NCBI RefSeq assembly: GCF_042477335.2
Contig: NC_091247.1
Coordinates: forward strand, 225,022,001-225,086,000
Length of the DNA stretch: 64,000 bases
Direction of reading: 5' to 3'
Source of the DNA: Ovis canadensis
Lineage: Eukaryota > Chordata > Mammalia > Artiodactyla > Bovidae
Part shown: positions 42,085-52,220 of the stretch, piece after piece
Layout of the letters: the number at the start of each line of letters is the position of its first letter
Position numbering within the stretch: position 1 is the stretch's first letter
Notes under the pieces: generated by a model
What the model was told of the DNA's origin: nothing
Seen by the model: the letters and a program-made list of their open reading frames with translations, nothing else
The model's database searches: none
Program-made: the position numbers and the translations under genes

Positions 42085-42300
42085 TTCTTGTTTGAAATCA
42101 GGCAAAATTAGGTTCAACTCTCAGCTCTGACATCTACCAGCCAGAGGCAACCGGGAGCCTTCCTGTGCCTCAGTTTCCTCATCTGTAAAATGGGGATAAC
42201 TGTTCATCTTGCAGGCTCAGTGGATGATTATATGAGATATTGTGCACAAAGGGCCCAGCACAGGGTCTAGTGAATCACATGTGCTTAATAACGATTGAAT
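42085..42300 (+). mobile_element. MIR SINE, nearly full length
   Basis: ttcaactctcagctctgaca, cctcagtttcctcatctgta, aaatggggataactgttcat and the tgcttaataacgattgaatg tail. Confidence 0.88.
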
Positions 42301-43911
42301 GATCATCAAGGGGGGCTTGGTGCCTCCCTGCCCTCTCTGCAGTCACAGCCTAGACCCTTGCTCAGACCCTGATGGGCACCAGGGTGGATGCTACTCCTTG
42401 GGGGTTGTTGGAGCAGAGCCACCAACAGCCTAAGCAAGAGGCAGGAACCTTTCCTTCCCACGTGTACATGTCATATGGATGCCGGCTCGTTGCCAAGGAG
42501 GTGGTTTCCCTGGCAACAGGCAAGCAGGGGTTGCTGAGGAAGGCTGGAGAGACAGGTGGTACTCTGAGGCAAGAGAAGGGAGGGGAGGTAAAGAGGGGTG
42601 GGAGGAGGCTCCAAAGCAGCAGGGCATGAAAACCTGTGTAATAAACCATTTGGCACTTGGGAGACCCTCACTTCAAGGGCATCACATACAGGGATGGCAA
42701 GGCTGCCCAGAGACCTCCAAGTCAGAAAGAGGGAGGGTCTTGGAGGAGGGGCTTCTGACCTGCCTGTGGGAGCAGGGAGGCCCCAGGGAGGAGCCCCAGT
42801 TTCAGTGAAAGGCATCTTCTGAGACCTGCTCTGGCCTGTTGGGCTCTCATGCCTGCCCAAAGCACCAGCCACCGCTGGCAAGCCTGACACATGGGGTGTG
42901 GGTCTCCCCAGTGGCCCTGGGCCCCCAGCCTCCATCCATCCAGTCCTGGATCTCTGAAGATCTGACAGCTGCCCTCCCACCAAGCTGGATGTTCCTGGTC
43001 ACAGAGAGAAGCAAGAAAAAGGACCTCTCTGCCGATATGCTGGCAGAAGACCAGATCTCGGGCCCCTCAGAGGGTCCCCTCAGGTCCAGTGCCCATGGGC
43101 CGCCCACCACATATCAGCCCAGAGACGCCTGGAGCTGTCTGAGGTCTCACAGCTCCTCCTGCCCTCTGTGATGTGTGCTCCCACCGGCCTGGGCACGCGG
43201 CTAAGTGATTTCCAAGCCAGAGAAGAGCATCCTGACCCGGGGCCCTGCAGGCCTCTGACCCACCCTGGCGGTGGTCAGGCTGTGGGCGGGAGCGGCTGCG
43301 GGGCTGGGGAAAGGGCGGCTGCAGGAGCTGCTGCCAATTAGCAGCTGCTGAGAGAAGCCTTCGACAAGCCCTGACCTGCTGGGCGGCATCTGCATGCCGG
43401 CTGTGACCTGCATCAGCAGGCTGTGAAATGCAGGCCACCTTGTCAACAGGACTCCTTCTTGGCCTTCCAGGGAGGGGTGATGGGGGCCGCCTCCGTCCGC
43501 GGGGAGAGGGCCAGGCCTCTGAACCGGCTGCCGGGCCGGGCTAGGCTGACGCTGTGCTGCCACGGCTGGCCTGGACAGCGCTGGGTGGGCCACACTGCTG
43601 TGTTGTGCTCTGGGCTGAGGCTGGGCCGGGCTGAGCCACCTGTCTGGGATCCAGGCTCCCTGAGTCCTTTGTCTCCTGCCGCCCTCTATGGACAGTGGTG
43701 CTGAGCTGAGTGGTCATCAGCCCTGGCAGAGGGGTGAAGTCAGCGCCGAGGCCTTTGTCCGGGTGGGCTGAGGTCTGCAGTCAGCGGCCCTGGGCCGAGA
43801 CCTAATCTGAGGGTCCTGGACATTGATTCCCCTAGTAATACCCACACCTGTCATCAAGGAAACACAAGAGCTATGTCTCATGGACACCTGAGAGTTGCCT
43901 GATGCCCTCTG
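42301..43911. other. NFAM1 intron 4, repeat-poor DNA
   Basis: No element or exon recognised. 43240-43640 is somewhat GC-rich (ccgcctccgtccgcggggag). ORFs up to 170 codons on the minus strand lack any support. Confidence 0.35.
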
Positions 43912-44115
43912 GGGGTTTCCCTTGTGGCTCAGCTAGTAAAGAATCCGCCTGCAATGCAGGAGACCTGGGTTCGATTCCTGGGTTGGGAAAAACCCTTGGA
44001 GAAGGGAAAGGCTACCCACTCCTGTATTCTGGCCTGGAGAATTCCATGGACTGTAAAGTCCATGGGGTTGCAAAGAGTCGGACACGACTGAGCGACTTTC
44101 ACTCACTTCACTCTT
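43912..44115 (+). mobile_element. Bov-tA SINE, internally shortened
   Basis: From ggtttcccttgtggctcagc to gagcgactttcactcac. The segment cagaggagcctggcaggcta is deleted. Confidence 0.93.
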
Positions 44116-44589
44116 GGGGCAGATCTGGGAGCCCTGTTTAGCAAGAAGGGATACTCAGGAGAGACGGAGCACTTCTGCTCTAGGTTAGGATCCTGGCATG
44201 TCTGAAGCGAACGGCCCATGGTGCTAACCAGAGTCCGGGAAGGCAGGGCTGGGCTAGGCCTCCAGTGAAGGCCTCACGTGCCAGCTGAGGAGCTGGCAGT
44301 GGGGCGTCACTGGAGGTTTCTGGGTGGGAAGCGACGGCATCAGGGGTGTGCTGGAAAGGCCCCTCTTCCTGCCAGGAGGAGCAGGAGGGCTGGAGGCTGA
44401 GCGCGAGAATGAGGGCGCTGGGCCAGACGGAAGCTGGAGCAGAGCTGAGGGGAGGCATCCAGATGCTCCTGGGACATGTGAAACTACAACGCTGATGCCC
44501 CACATTCACCATGGAGTGCCCACTCTGCCCAGCACGGAGCCCCCAGGGAACCCCAGGCACCCGGGAGCTAAGAGCGGGCCTCTACTCAG
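44116..44589. other. NFAM1 intron 4, unique DNA
   Basis: Nothing recognised as gene or element. Confidence 0.3.
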
Positions 44590-44830
44590 CTGACTGCTGA
44601 GTGCCTGCTATGTGCTGGGCCCTGGGGTCCCAGACAGACCACAGTCAGAAAGCAAACAGTGGCCGTAAGGGCCACAGAGAGACCTGGAGAAGGAAGGGAA
44701 GGAGGCTGGGTCACGGCGGGGACAGGTGGGGGGGTTGGGGTGGGGGTGAGGAGGTCAGAAAGGCCTCCCTGCAAAGGTGCCCCCTGAGCAGGGAGATGGA
44801 GCGAGGGAGGGGCCCCACAACAGCTCCAGA
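44590..44830 (-). mobile_element. L2 LINE fragment
   Basis: gagtgcctgctatgtgctgg, cagaaagcaaacagtggccg and aggcctccctgcaaaggtgc, in reverse-complement L2 order. Confidence 0.6.
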
Positions 44831-44845
44831 CAGAACCCCTGAGCC

Positions 44846-44867
44846 GGGGGGGGGGGCGGTGGGGGGG
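44846..44867 (+). repeat. Poly-G tract
   Basis: Eleven G, then C, GG, T and seven G. A strong G-quadruplex former on the plus strand, which is the template strand for NFAM1. Confidence 0.85.
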
Positions 44868-45607
44868 CACACACAGCCAACACCAAGGCCCCACCACAGG
44901 GTGGAGCAGGGCAAGCCTGGTATGTCTGCAGAAAAGCATGGAGACCAGTGTGCCGGAGCAAGTGAGTGCCCCGGCGGGAGGGCCTGTGGGCAGAGCTCTC
45001 AGAGAAGAGTTAGCGCTCCAGTGCCCACTCTGAGTGAGACAGGAATCCACCTCACTAGACGGTCGTGAGTGTGATCTGCAGACCTCCAGCTCCAGAGATC
45101 AAAAGCACTGACCCAGGGCCCGGCTGCTGGGCTCTGAGACCCAGTGTTCGTGTGCACAGAGGCCACAGCCCCGTGGGCTGCCCCAGCCAGTGGCTGAGCC
45201 CGGCAGGGATGCCATCCCTGCCTCTCCCGCCCTGGGAGACCCCCGGGCCCCTCTGACCGGGCTCCCAGGGGCCTTGCTGAAGCGTCCGTAGGCTGCGCGC
45301 AGGTCAGCACGTCCTCTCTGCTTTCCTTCGCCCTTTCCTTTACCCAGAACCAGACCTACATCAGCTTTCCCAGTCATTTCCATTTGCTCTCACAAGTGGT
45401 CCCCGAATACCACTATCACACATTTACTCCTGCCCTGGTGTCTGCTTCTCAGAGGCCCGAGGCTCACCAAGGGCTCAGAGCAGAGAGGGATGGGACCTAT
45501 GTTTGGAGGGGGTGACTCCGCTGCTGCTGATCGGAGCACAGACAGTGGGGCTAGGGTAATCACGGGCCAGCTGATCAGAAACCAATTGCAGGGGTTCCAG
45601 GGGTTCC
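44868..45607. other. NFAM1 intron 4, unique DNA
   Basis: No gene or recognisable element. Confidence 0.3.
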
Positions 45608-45735
45608 AATTCCCTGGTGGTCCAGTGGTTAAGACTCCATGTTCCCAACACAGGGGCCCAGGTTCAGTCCCTGGTCGGGGCACTACATGCCACAGCTAAG
45701 ACCCGACAAAGCCAAATACAAGAAAGAGAGAGAGA
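45608..45735 (+). mobile_element. CHR SINE
   Basis: aattccctggtggtccagtg head, ttcagtccctggtcggggca box and an (AGAG)n tail at about 45723-45740. Confidence 0.88.
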
Positions 45736-45829
45736 GAGAAAGGAAGGGAGAAAGAAGGAGAACCCAAATGGAGGGCTCCAGGCAAGAAATGGTGGTGGTT
45801 CCCACCAGCGTCAGCCCTGGAGGGGTGGG

Positions 45830-46600
45830 AAGATTCAGATTCCGGATGTGTCTGGAGTTAAGTTGTGCTGATGGACCTGACGGGAGCAGTGGTGCAAGGA
45901 GAGAAGGAAAGGACAGCTTCCGAATGTTTAGCCTGAGCAACAGGAAGGGTGGCGCGGTCATCCTCTGCATCAGGAGGACTGCGGGAAGAGGCAGTTCCAC
46001 GGGTGAAGAACCGGAGACTGGTCTGAGAGAGAAGCTGATGAGGGGTCCAAATAGAGCTGGTTCCAGTGTTCAGAGGAGGTGTCTGGGCTGAACATAGAAA
46101 TGAGGGAGCTGTCAGAGTGTAGACAGTCTCAAAAGGTTGAGGCTGCATGAAATCACCCGGGGAGGGGAGAGAAGCTCAAAGAGAAAGGGCTCCAGGCCTG
46201 GATTCCAACGTTTAGAGGTCAGGATTCCTGGTTTCTAAGAAGGAACCAGTGAAGGAGGCTGAGGACGTATGGCCGTGAGTCAGAGAGGCATCATGGGAGG
46301 GTGGAATGTTCCAGAAGCAAGTAGAGAAAGTGTGTCCAGGAGGAGGGAGCGCTTGCTGGCCTCAGACACCGCAGCTCACCAAGGAAGAGGAGGACCCAGC
46401 GGGCCACTGGGTTTAATATCATGGAGGCCAACAGCGACCTTGAGAAGGAAGGCTTTGGTGGGCAGAGAGAACAGGTGGGCAGAAAGCCTGACTAAATGGA
46501 TCAGAAAGGAGAGAGAGAGAGAAACTGAAGACAGAATTTTGACAGACCTGTTAACAGGAGTCATGGAAAAAGAGCAGGGTCACTGGAGGGGCTGTGGGCT
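45830..46600 (+). repeat. Ancient interspersed repeat, long copy
   Basis: Ordered words include atgtttagcctgagcaacag, ggctgaacatagaaatgagg, gcatgaaatcacccggggag, aacgtttagaggtcaggatt, tttaatatcatggaggccaa and ggtgggcagaaagcctgact. They match a common old mammalian repeat that also occurs at 17220-17600. Family name not recalled with confidence. Confidence 0.55.
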
Positions 46601-46799
46601 CAAAATGAGAAACTGCAGGTAGAGGAAATCGGAACGCGTTTGCAGACTGTAAACGGAAACTACATCAGCCCTGTGCCACAGCTTATGGAACCAAGGCTTG
46701 GAAAGCTTGAGTCGCAGAACTCATGAGCCAAAAAACTAAGCTTTGCAGCCCAGTCTCTCTGGCTAAATCTAAATCCATGCTCCTTAATTGGTCAATTTT

Positions 46800-46861
46800 C
46801 ACAGACAAACACACACACACACGAATTGGAGCAGGATAGCCTTTTTTTTTTTTTTTTTTTT
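46800..46861. repeat. (AC)n and poly-T tract
   Basis: A short (AC)n at 46806-46822, then a run of about 20 T ending at 46861. The T run may be the tail of the minus-oriented repeat that starts at 46862. Confidence 0.8.
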
Positions 46862-46930
46862 GGTCACAATATATCATGAGCATTTTTTCACATGAATAAA
46901 AAGTAAAAATTGACATAATTAGAAGGAGAA
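46862..46930 (-). repeat. Inverted copy of the 48.3 kb repeat
   Basis: On the minus strand this reads ttattcatgtgaaaaaatgc, then tcatgatatattgtgac. It is nearly the same as plus-strand sequence at 48336-48374. The family is an AT-rich repeat end I cannot name. Confidence 0.7.
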
Positions 46931-46959
46931 ATATACAATCTACAATCATATGGGCAGAT

Positions 46960-47456
46960 TTTAACTTGATTCACTTAACATCTAATAGACAAAAAGCCCA
47001 TAAAGAAATGGCACACTTTACCAACACAATCAATAAGCTTGACCTCTCTATCACACAGAACACTCACTCACTCAGCCATGCACAATGCAAGTTCTTTTCA
47101 AATGCATTTGAAATGTAAGCTGACCTAAAGCAGATCTCTAAAGACCTCAAAGGATTGAAATCATACAGAAGATATTCTCTGATCACAACAGAATTGGTAA
47201 GGAATAAAAAACAATGAAACTAGAAAATAATTAAATATTTGAAAATCAAGCAAAACATTTCTAAATAACTCATGGGGGAGGAAGGAAATCTCAGTGGGAA
47301 ATTTAAACTGAACAATAATGAAAACGTGGCATATCAAAATTTGTGGGATGCAGCTAAAGCCACTTTAAAGGAAAGTTCATAGCTTTAAGTGCATGAATTA
47401 GGAAAGAAGGAAGATTGAAAATCAATGATCAAAGTATCCAAACAAAATGGATTAGA
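46960..47456 (+). mobile_element. L1 LINE ORF2 fragment, left part
   Basis: Old L1 ORF2 sequence: gatattctctgatcacaaca, ttgtgggatgcagctaaagc, agttcatagctttaagtgca and gattgaaaatcaatgatcaa in order. The reading frame is destroyed by many changes, so it is a fossil and noncoding. Confidence 0.82.
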
Positions 47457-47457
47457 G

Positions 47458-47635
47458 GGACTTTCCTGGTGATCCAGTGGCTAAGATTCCACGCTCCCAA
47501 TCCTGGGGGTTGAGTTCAATCCCTGGTCAGGGAATAGATCCTACCTGCTGCAACTAAGGGTTCTAGCGCCACAACTAAGGATCCTGCATGTCACAGCTAA
47601 GACCCAGTGCAGCCAGATAAATAAATACAACAGAG
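47458..47635 (+). mobile_element. CHR SINE inside or beside the L1
   Basis: gggactttcctggtgatcca head, ttcaatccctggtcagggaa box and a taaataaatacaa tail. It separates two blocks of L1 ORF2. Confidence 0.9.
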
Positions 47636-47639
47636 AGAA

Positions 47640-47965
47640 AGAAAGTAGAGAGGGGACGTACACACAGGTCTCTCCCTGTCCACCACTCCTATTCACCATC
47701 ACTGTCTGAGGCAGTGCAGTAAGACAAGAAAAAAAGAAATACAAGGTCTGAAGGTTAAAAAGAAAGAAATGAAACTTCCATCATTCATAGATGGCATGGC
47801 TGGGTCCACAAAAAATACAAAGGAATGGACAGAGAAAGGATTAGAATTAGTGAGTTCAGCAAGGTTACTCTTTATATAGTCAACATACAAAAATAAATCA
47901 TATAAAAAATAACCAATCATATCTCAACTTACCAGCAATAGACAGTTAGAAAATAAAATGGGAAC
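47640..47965 (+). mobile_element. L1 LINE ORF2 fragment, reverse-transcriptase part
   Basis: ccactcctattcaccatcac, gcagtaagacaagaaaaaaa, gatggcatggctgggtccac and tcaacatacaaaaataaatc follow the L1 ORF2 reverse-transcriptase region. It is broken by stops and indels. Confidence 0.8.
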
Positions 47966-48319
47966 AACATGCCCAGAGCCCCATTATGAGTGTTAATGAG
48001 ATGACAGGTGTACCACAGCTCCAGGCATGCAGGGAGTACTCACCAAACGACCCCTGACATCATCGTCATGCTTGTCCATTCTTACCTGCCCAGGTCCAAC
48101 CCTAGCCACTAGGGACAGGTCTCAAGGGCTAGCAGAGTCTGTGGACCCTCTCCCCAGCTCCTTTCCAGCCTTAAAGCCTCTTGAACCACCCAGCAACCTG
48201 GCAGGGCCATCAGACCTCTTCCCCACACTCCAGCAAAGTCAGCCTGAGTCTCAAAGAAGTCTAAACACAGGCAAGAAAGATGCTCCATGCAAAAGTGATT
48301 CTCTTCCATTAAAAATAAC

Positions 48320-48550
48320 CTTGGAGAAGGATATTTATTCATGTGAAAAGATGTTCATGAGATATTGTAACATGAACAAAAGTAGCGGTACTACTCCAAT
48401 TTTCTTTAAAAAAATGTGTGTGTGTGAGTGAGTGTATGGGTCTCTCGGTATGTGTTTACAGAAAAGACTGCAAGGTATAGAAGTCAATGTTAGTAGTATT
48501 TATCCTGGAAGAAGATAGGTTTAGGATGATGGTATTTTCTTCTATTTGAT
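48320..48550 (+). repeat. AT-rich repeat end, plus orientation
   Basis: Begins near ggagaaggatatttattcat and runs through cagaaaagactgcaaggtat and gatggtattttcttctattt. A typical 3' end of an old LINE or related element, and the partner of the inverted copy at 46862. Confidence 0.55.
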
Positions 48551-48561
48551 ATATATAGAAA

Positions 48562-48564
<3 letters not shown>

Positions 48565-48593
<29 letters not shown>
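48565..48593. repeat. (TG)n microsatellite
   Basis: About 14 uninterrupted TG dinucleotides. Confidence 0.95.
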
Positions 48594-48596
<3 letters not shown>

Positions 48597-49654
48597 GAGA
48601 GAAAGAAATGTTTTTATTTAACAGCTGATTTCAGAATTCCTCCTAGGGAAAATACCATGATAAGTTGCCGGGAGAAAAGAGACTATGGGGAAGTCTGGGG
48701 CCCCGTGGGAAGCAGTGGCTGCTGGAAATCCCCTGGAGCGGGAGTGGGGGCAAGGCCCTGGGAAAGCCGGCAGTGTTGTGTCCCCTTTGGGGCCACCGGT
48801 GCTGCCCTGAAGGAACCCTGTCTTCGCCTCGTCCCCATCTACCTCATCCTTGATAATCATGGTCATATTCTGAACACCCTCTGTGTGGGGATTTTTGGAC
48901 ATTGAGGAAAGATCCGTGTTTCATGTACGGGTCAGGGTGGTGGGTACAGGAACAGCTGGAGCTCGTACAGGCAGAGTCCCAGAACATCCCCTGGGGGCCC
49001 CTGCAGGACCCCTGGCATGGCTGTGCACCTCCCAGGTGTGGAGCCAAGACCCGCACCTGGCGGGACCTGAAGGTCCCGTAGAGTTGAGACCGCAGCTGAC
49101 ATTGGGTAGCCTTTATTCTTCGCTTTCTCGACAATGAGCGTATGTTCCTCATTCAGCTAAAATAGACGCAACTGAAAAGGAATGCCTGTCGGCATCCCAG
49201 CCCCCGGGCAGAGTGGCCACGTGTAGACCAGGTGGGCAGGCCCTGCTGGGCAACAAACAGCACCTCTGCTTGGCTGTAAGGACATAAAACAATGCGCGTG
49301 CATGTGTGCCTGTGTATGTGTGTGTGCGTGGTGTGTGTGTGTGGTGGGGAAGGGGATGGTGAAGAATTGAAACTCCTTGCTCTGTTTAGGGTGTGGGACA
49401 CGGCCCGACCTTTTCCTCTTTTTGTGATTCTTCTTGTTGCTCCAATGTTGTTTGTGCAATAAAAACAGGAAGGAGTTGGTGAGCTGGTCACTGTCACTTG
49501 GTCAGACGGAGGAAATTTCTTCACTCCTCACCACTGTGCCCTGGCCGCCCCCTTGTTCCAGAAGTGGAGGGGTGTGCCAAGGAGGGCACCCCAGAGGCGC
49601 CTCCCATCTACGTGTCTGCCAGGGGCCAGGGCCACAAACCTGTAACCCCGGTTC
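48594..49654. other. NFAM1 intron 4, unique DNA with a TG repeat
   Basis: An interrupted TG repeat lies at about 49300-49342. The rest shows no recognisable gene or element. ORFs here are incidental. Confidence 0.35.
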
Positions 49655-49765
49655 ACCTTCACAGAAATCCCACAGGGTGGGAATATTGGTCCCCAGTTCA
49701 CAGATGAGGAAGCGGAGGCTCGGACTTCACAGAGAAGTCACGTAGCTGGAACTCTCACTGAGCCA
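49655..49765 (-). mobile_element. MIR SINE fragment
   Basis: ccccagttcacagatgagga, then agcggaggctcggacttcac and agagaagtcacgtagctgg. Confidence 0.65.
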
Positions 49766-49809
49766 GGGAACCAGTCCCCGAGTCAGGCCTCAGGGGGTGG
49801 AGGACTCAC

Positions 49810-49908
49810 CGTGTAGACGGAGTCTGACGGAGGCTGCCCTGGGCTGCTGGTGGCACTGGGGCCTGGGCACTTCTTGGCAACGTGCTTCCACAGAGCCCAC
49901 ATCTGTCT
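49810..49908 (-). CDS. NFAM1: NFAM1 exon 4, juxtamembrane cytoplasmic tail
   Basis: 33 codons, phase 0 at both ends. The acceptor is CTTTCCCCCAG and the donor is ACG|GTGAGT. The exon has the same length in codons as the human one. It starts basic (KHVAKKC) and becomes Ser/Pro-rich (SATSSPGQPPSD). It ends SVYT, which supplies the first tyrosine of the ITAM; the rest of the motif is in exon 5. The first residues (RQMWALW) are bulkier than in human, so the helix-to-tail border may differ slightly. Confidence 0.95.
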
Positions 49909-50089
49909 CTGGGGGAAAGGAATCAGGGTCGTCAAGCTGGGCGGGGACCAGCAGCTCCCCTTCTCCCCAGACCCCACCAGACCCCACAGAGGAAAGGATG
50001 GCAGATACCCATGAGGCCACTTGGAAATTGATCACTCAGCGCCTTCCACCCACCTTCTCCCGAGAAGCGTGGCAAATACCCTTAATGCG
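49909..50089. other. NFAM1 intron 3, unique DNA
   Basis: Nothing recognised between the exon 4 acceptor and the Bov-tA. Confidence 0.3.
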
Positions 50090-50300
50090 TGCATGCATGC
50101 TAAGTCACTTCGGTCGTGTCTGACTCTTTGCGACCCTGTGGACTGCAGCCTCCCCAGGCTCCTCTGTCCATGGGATTTTCCAGGAAAGAATACTGGAGTG
50201 GGTTGCCATGCTCTCCTCCAGGGGATCTTCCAGACCCAGGGATCGAACCTCCATCTCTTATGTCTCCTGCATTGGCAGGCGTTCTTTCTTTTTTTTTTTT
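50090..50300 (-). mobile_element. Bov-tA SINE with a T-rich break
   Basis: Minus copy. The last part is interrupted by a run of about 14 T at 50286-50300, where the usual gattctttacc word stands. Confidence 0.92.
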
Positions 50301-50909
50301 AACCACTTGTGCCAACTGGGACACCCAAGACCTACATCAAATCACTCACCTGCCCAAGGATACTGGAAACGATAAAGATTCCGTCGAGGCACCCTGCCCA
50401 CCACACAGGGCCTGGTTCTGGGGAGGTGGGTGCTGCAGGGCACAGGGCCAGCAGGGAGACAGGGTCCCCGGCTACAGGGCCGACTACTGAAGAGGGCTGC
50501 TGAGTGAGCACCAGCCAGACCAGGTGTGCAGTCCTCTCTGTCCCTTATAGGCTCTGCCTTCGCCCCCAGTCTGGACATCACTTTCTCCAGCAATCACCCT
50601 CCTTTGATAGAATGTTGCACACATTCAGGGAACCGACGAGGAAGTAAGTGCTTGCCACGTGGGTGTTGCTTAGGTGGCCCTTGTGCAATATCACACACTC
50701 GCCAGGCACCTCTAGTGAACCAGGCAGCGTGGACACGGGGGCCCCATCCCTGCCCTCCGGAGCTTAGGACCCAGTGGAGAGGTGGCTGATGAACCAGCAG
50801 TTTTCCCAAGCGTGGTTCCTGCGCTGACCGACAGAGACAGAGCCTCTGGCTCAGGAGAGGAAACAAGTGCCTCGCCCGGCAGAAAGGGCTGTTAGAGACC
50901 TGAAGGCTG
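50301..50909. other. NFAM1 intron 3, unique DNA
   Basis: A faint L2 or MIR trace near 50690-50780 (gccaggcacctctagtgaac). No gene seen. Confidence 0.3.
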
Positions 50910-51073
50910 GGGCTTCCCTGGTGGTCCAGGAGTTGAGAATCCACCTGCCAATGTAGGGGACGCCGGAAGAACCCACGTGCTGCACACGCCGTTGAACCTA
51001 GAGCCTGCTCTTGGCAGCTAGAGAAAGCCCAAGCACGGCAACGAAATCCCAGCGCAGCCAAAGATTTTTTTTT
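50910..51073 (+). mobile_element. CHR SINE
   Basis: ggcttccctggtggtccagg head and a cagcgcagccaaagattttt end. Confidence 0.88.
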
Positions 51074-51609
51074 TAAGTCCTCTTAGTTTGGAAGAGAGGA
51101 AGGAGAGGAAGAGGCAGCAGCAGGTGCCAGGGCCTGAAGGTTTCGAAAAATGAAAAGATGGTCAGTGTGATCAGAGACGCAAACCTGCCTGGGATGGATC
51201 AGGGCGGCTGTGCTGGGCTGCGAGCAGAGGGTGGATGGTGGAAGAGGTCTGAAGGCTGCAAGCAGGACACACTAGGATCAGAAGGTGGTTTCAGAAAGCT
51301 TGTGCTGGGTGCTGCAAGAAACTCTAGTGGTCGAGGATGCGGCGGCGGTGGGGTGGGTGGGGGCCTTCCGGGAGGCGGGGGCTCTGGGAGCCGGAGGCCA
51401 TGCAGAGGCAGGAGGAGGCTGTCCACATGCCCCCCTCTCATCGCAGGCACCGTGCTGCCAACAGTGGAGCAACAACAGCCTCATCTCGGGGCAGGAGCTA
51501 ATTAAAAACCCTGGCCGCCTGCCAGTCCCCAGCCCATTTACTTGGGATTAGCTCTCGAGAGCTACTTAACTCTCAGGCAGAAGCCAGCGCCATCCCCAGT
51601 CACAGCATA
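51074..51609. other. NFAM1 intron 3, unique DNA
   Basis: A G-rich patch lies at 51340-51400 (gcggcggtggggtgggtggg). No exon or clear element. Confidence 0.35.
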
Positions 51610-51850
51610 ATGGCTCAGGACTAGGACGGAGCCTCACTGGGTGCCAGGTGGGGCTCTAAATGCGTGACCTGCCTGCCCTCCTGCGCCCCTCGACAAATCT
51701 GCAAGACCAGTCTTCACACGGCATCCCTGTTCCACACAGGAGGCTGTGAAAGCTCAGAGAGGGCTGGCAACTTGCCCGAGGCCACAGAGCCAGAAGCGGC
51801 AGGGGCAGGATTTGAACCCAGGTCTGTGTGATTGACCAAGATGCTGCCCT
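51610..51850 (-). mobile_element. MIR SINE, nearly full length
   Basis: cactgggtgccaggtggggc, gctcagagagggctggcaac, ttgcccgaggccacagagcc and caggatttgaacccaggtct. Confidence 0.85.
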
Positions 51851-51904
51851 GACAATACCTGGGGTTTTGGCTCTTCTGGGATGTGTAAGTCTCCCAGACA
51901 GACA

Positions 51905-52220
51905 GGGGCAGACATTCAGGCAGCACTTTACAGTTTACAAAGAATTCTAGGACTTATTCTTGCTAAGTTTCTAAGTAAGTCACATCCAACTCCTTGCAGT
52001 CTCCTCGACTGCAGCATGCCAGGCTTCCCTGTCCTTCTCTGTCTCCCGGAGTTTGCTCAGATTCATGCCCATTGGGTCAGTGATGGTGTCTAACCATCTC
52101 TCATTGTTACTTGATTCTCATAGTTGCCTGAGGAAGTGGGCATGGAGTTCCTGCTTTCCAGAGGGGGAAACTGAAGTTTGTCCAGCTTGTCGGTGACTGC
52201 TTGGATCAAACCCAGGTGCC
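51905..52220 (-). mobile_element. MIR SINE split by a BovB/BovA2 piece
   Basis: The left part (gcactttacagtttacaaag) ends at about 51960. The right part resumes at 52107 with ttgttacttgattctcatag, gcctgaggaagtgggcatgg and cagagggggaaactgaag. Confidence 0.7.
51961..52106 (-). mobile_element. BovB/BovA2 fragment inside the MIR
   Basis: Reverse complement of the BovA2/BovB end: catccaactccttgcagtct, gcagcatgccaggcttccct, gagtttgctcagattcatgc and tggtgtctaaccatctctc. Confidence 0.85.

Noticed and set aside
46960-47965. Live L1 reverse transcriptase
   Set aside because: The ORF2 remnant is broken by stops and indels and split by a CHR SINE; only short fragments remain.
48027-48431. 134-codon plus-strand ORF resembling the minus-strand ORF at 46683-46949
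   Set aside because: The shared YSCEKM stretch comes from the inverted repeat copies, not from a gene. It was kept as a repeat finding.
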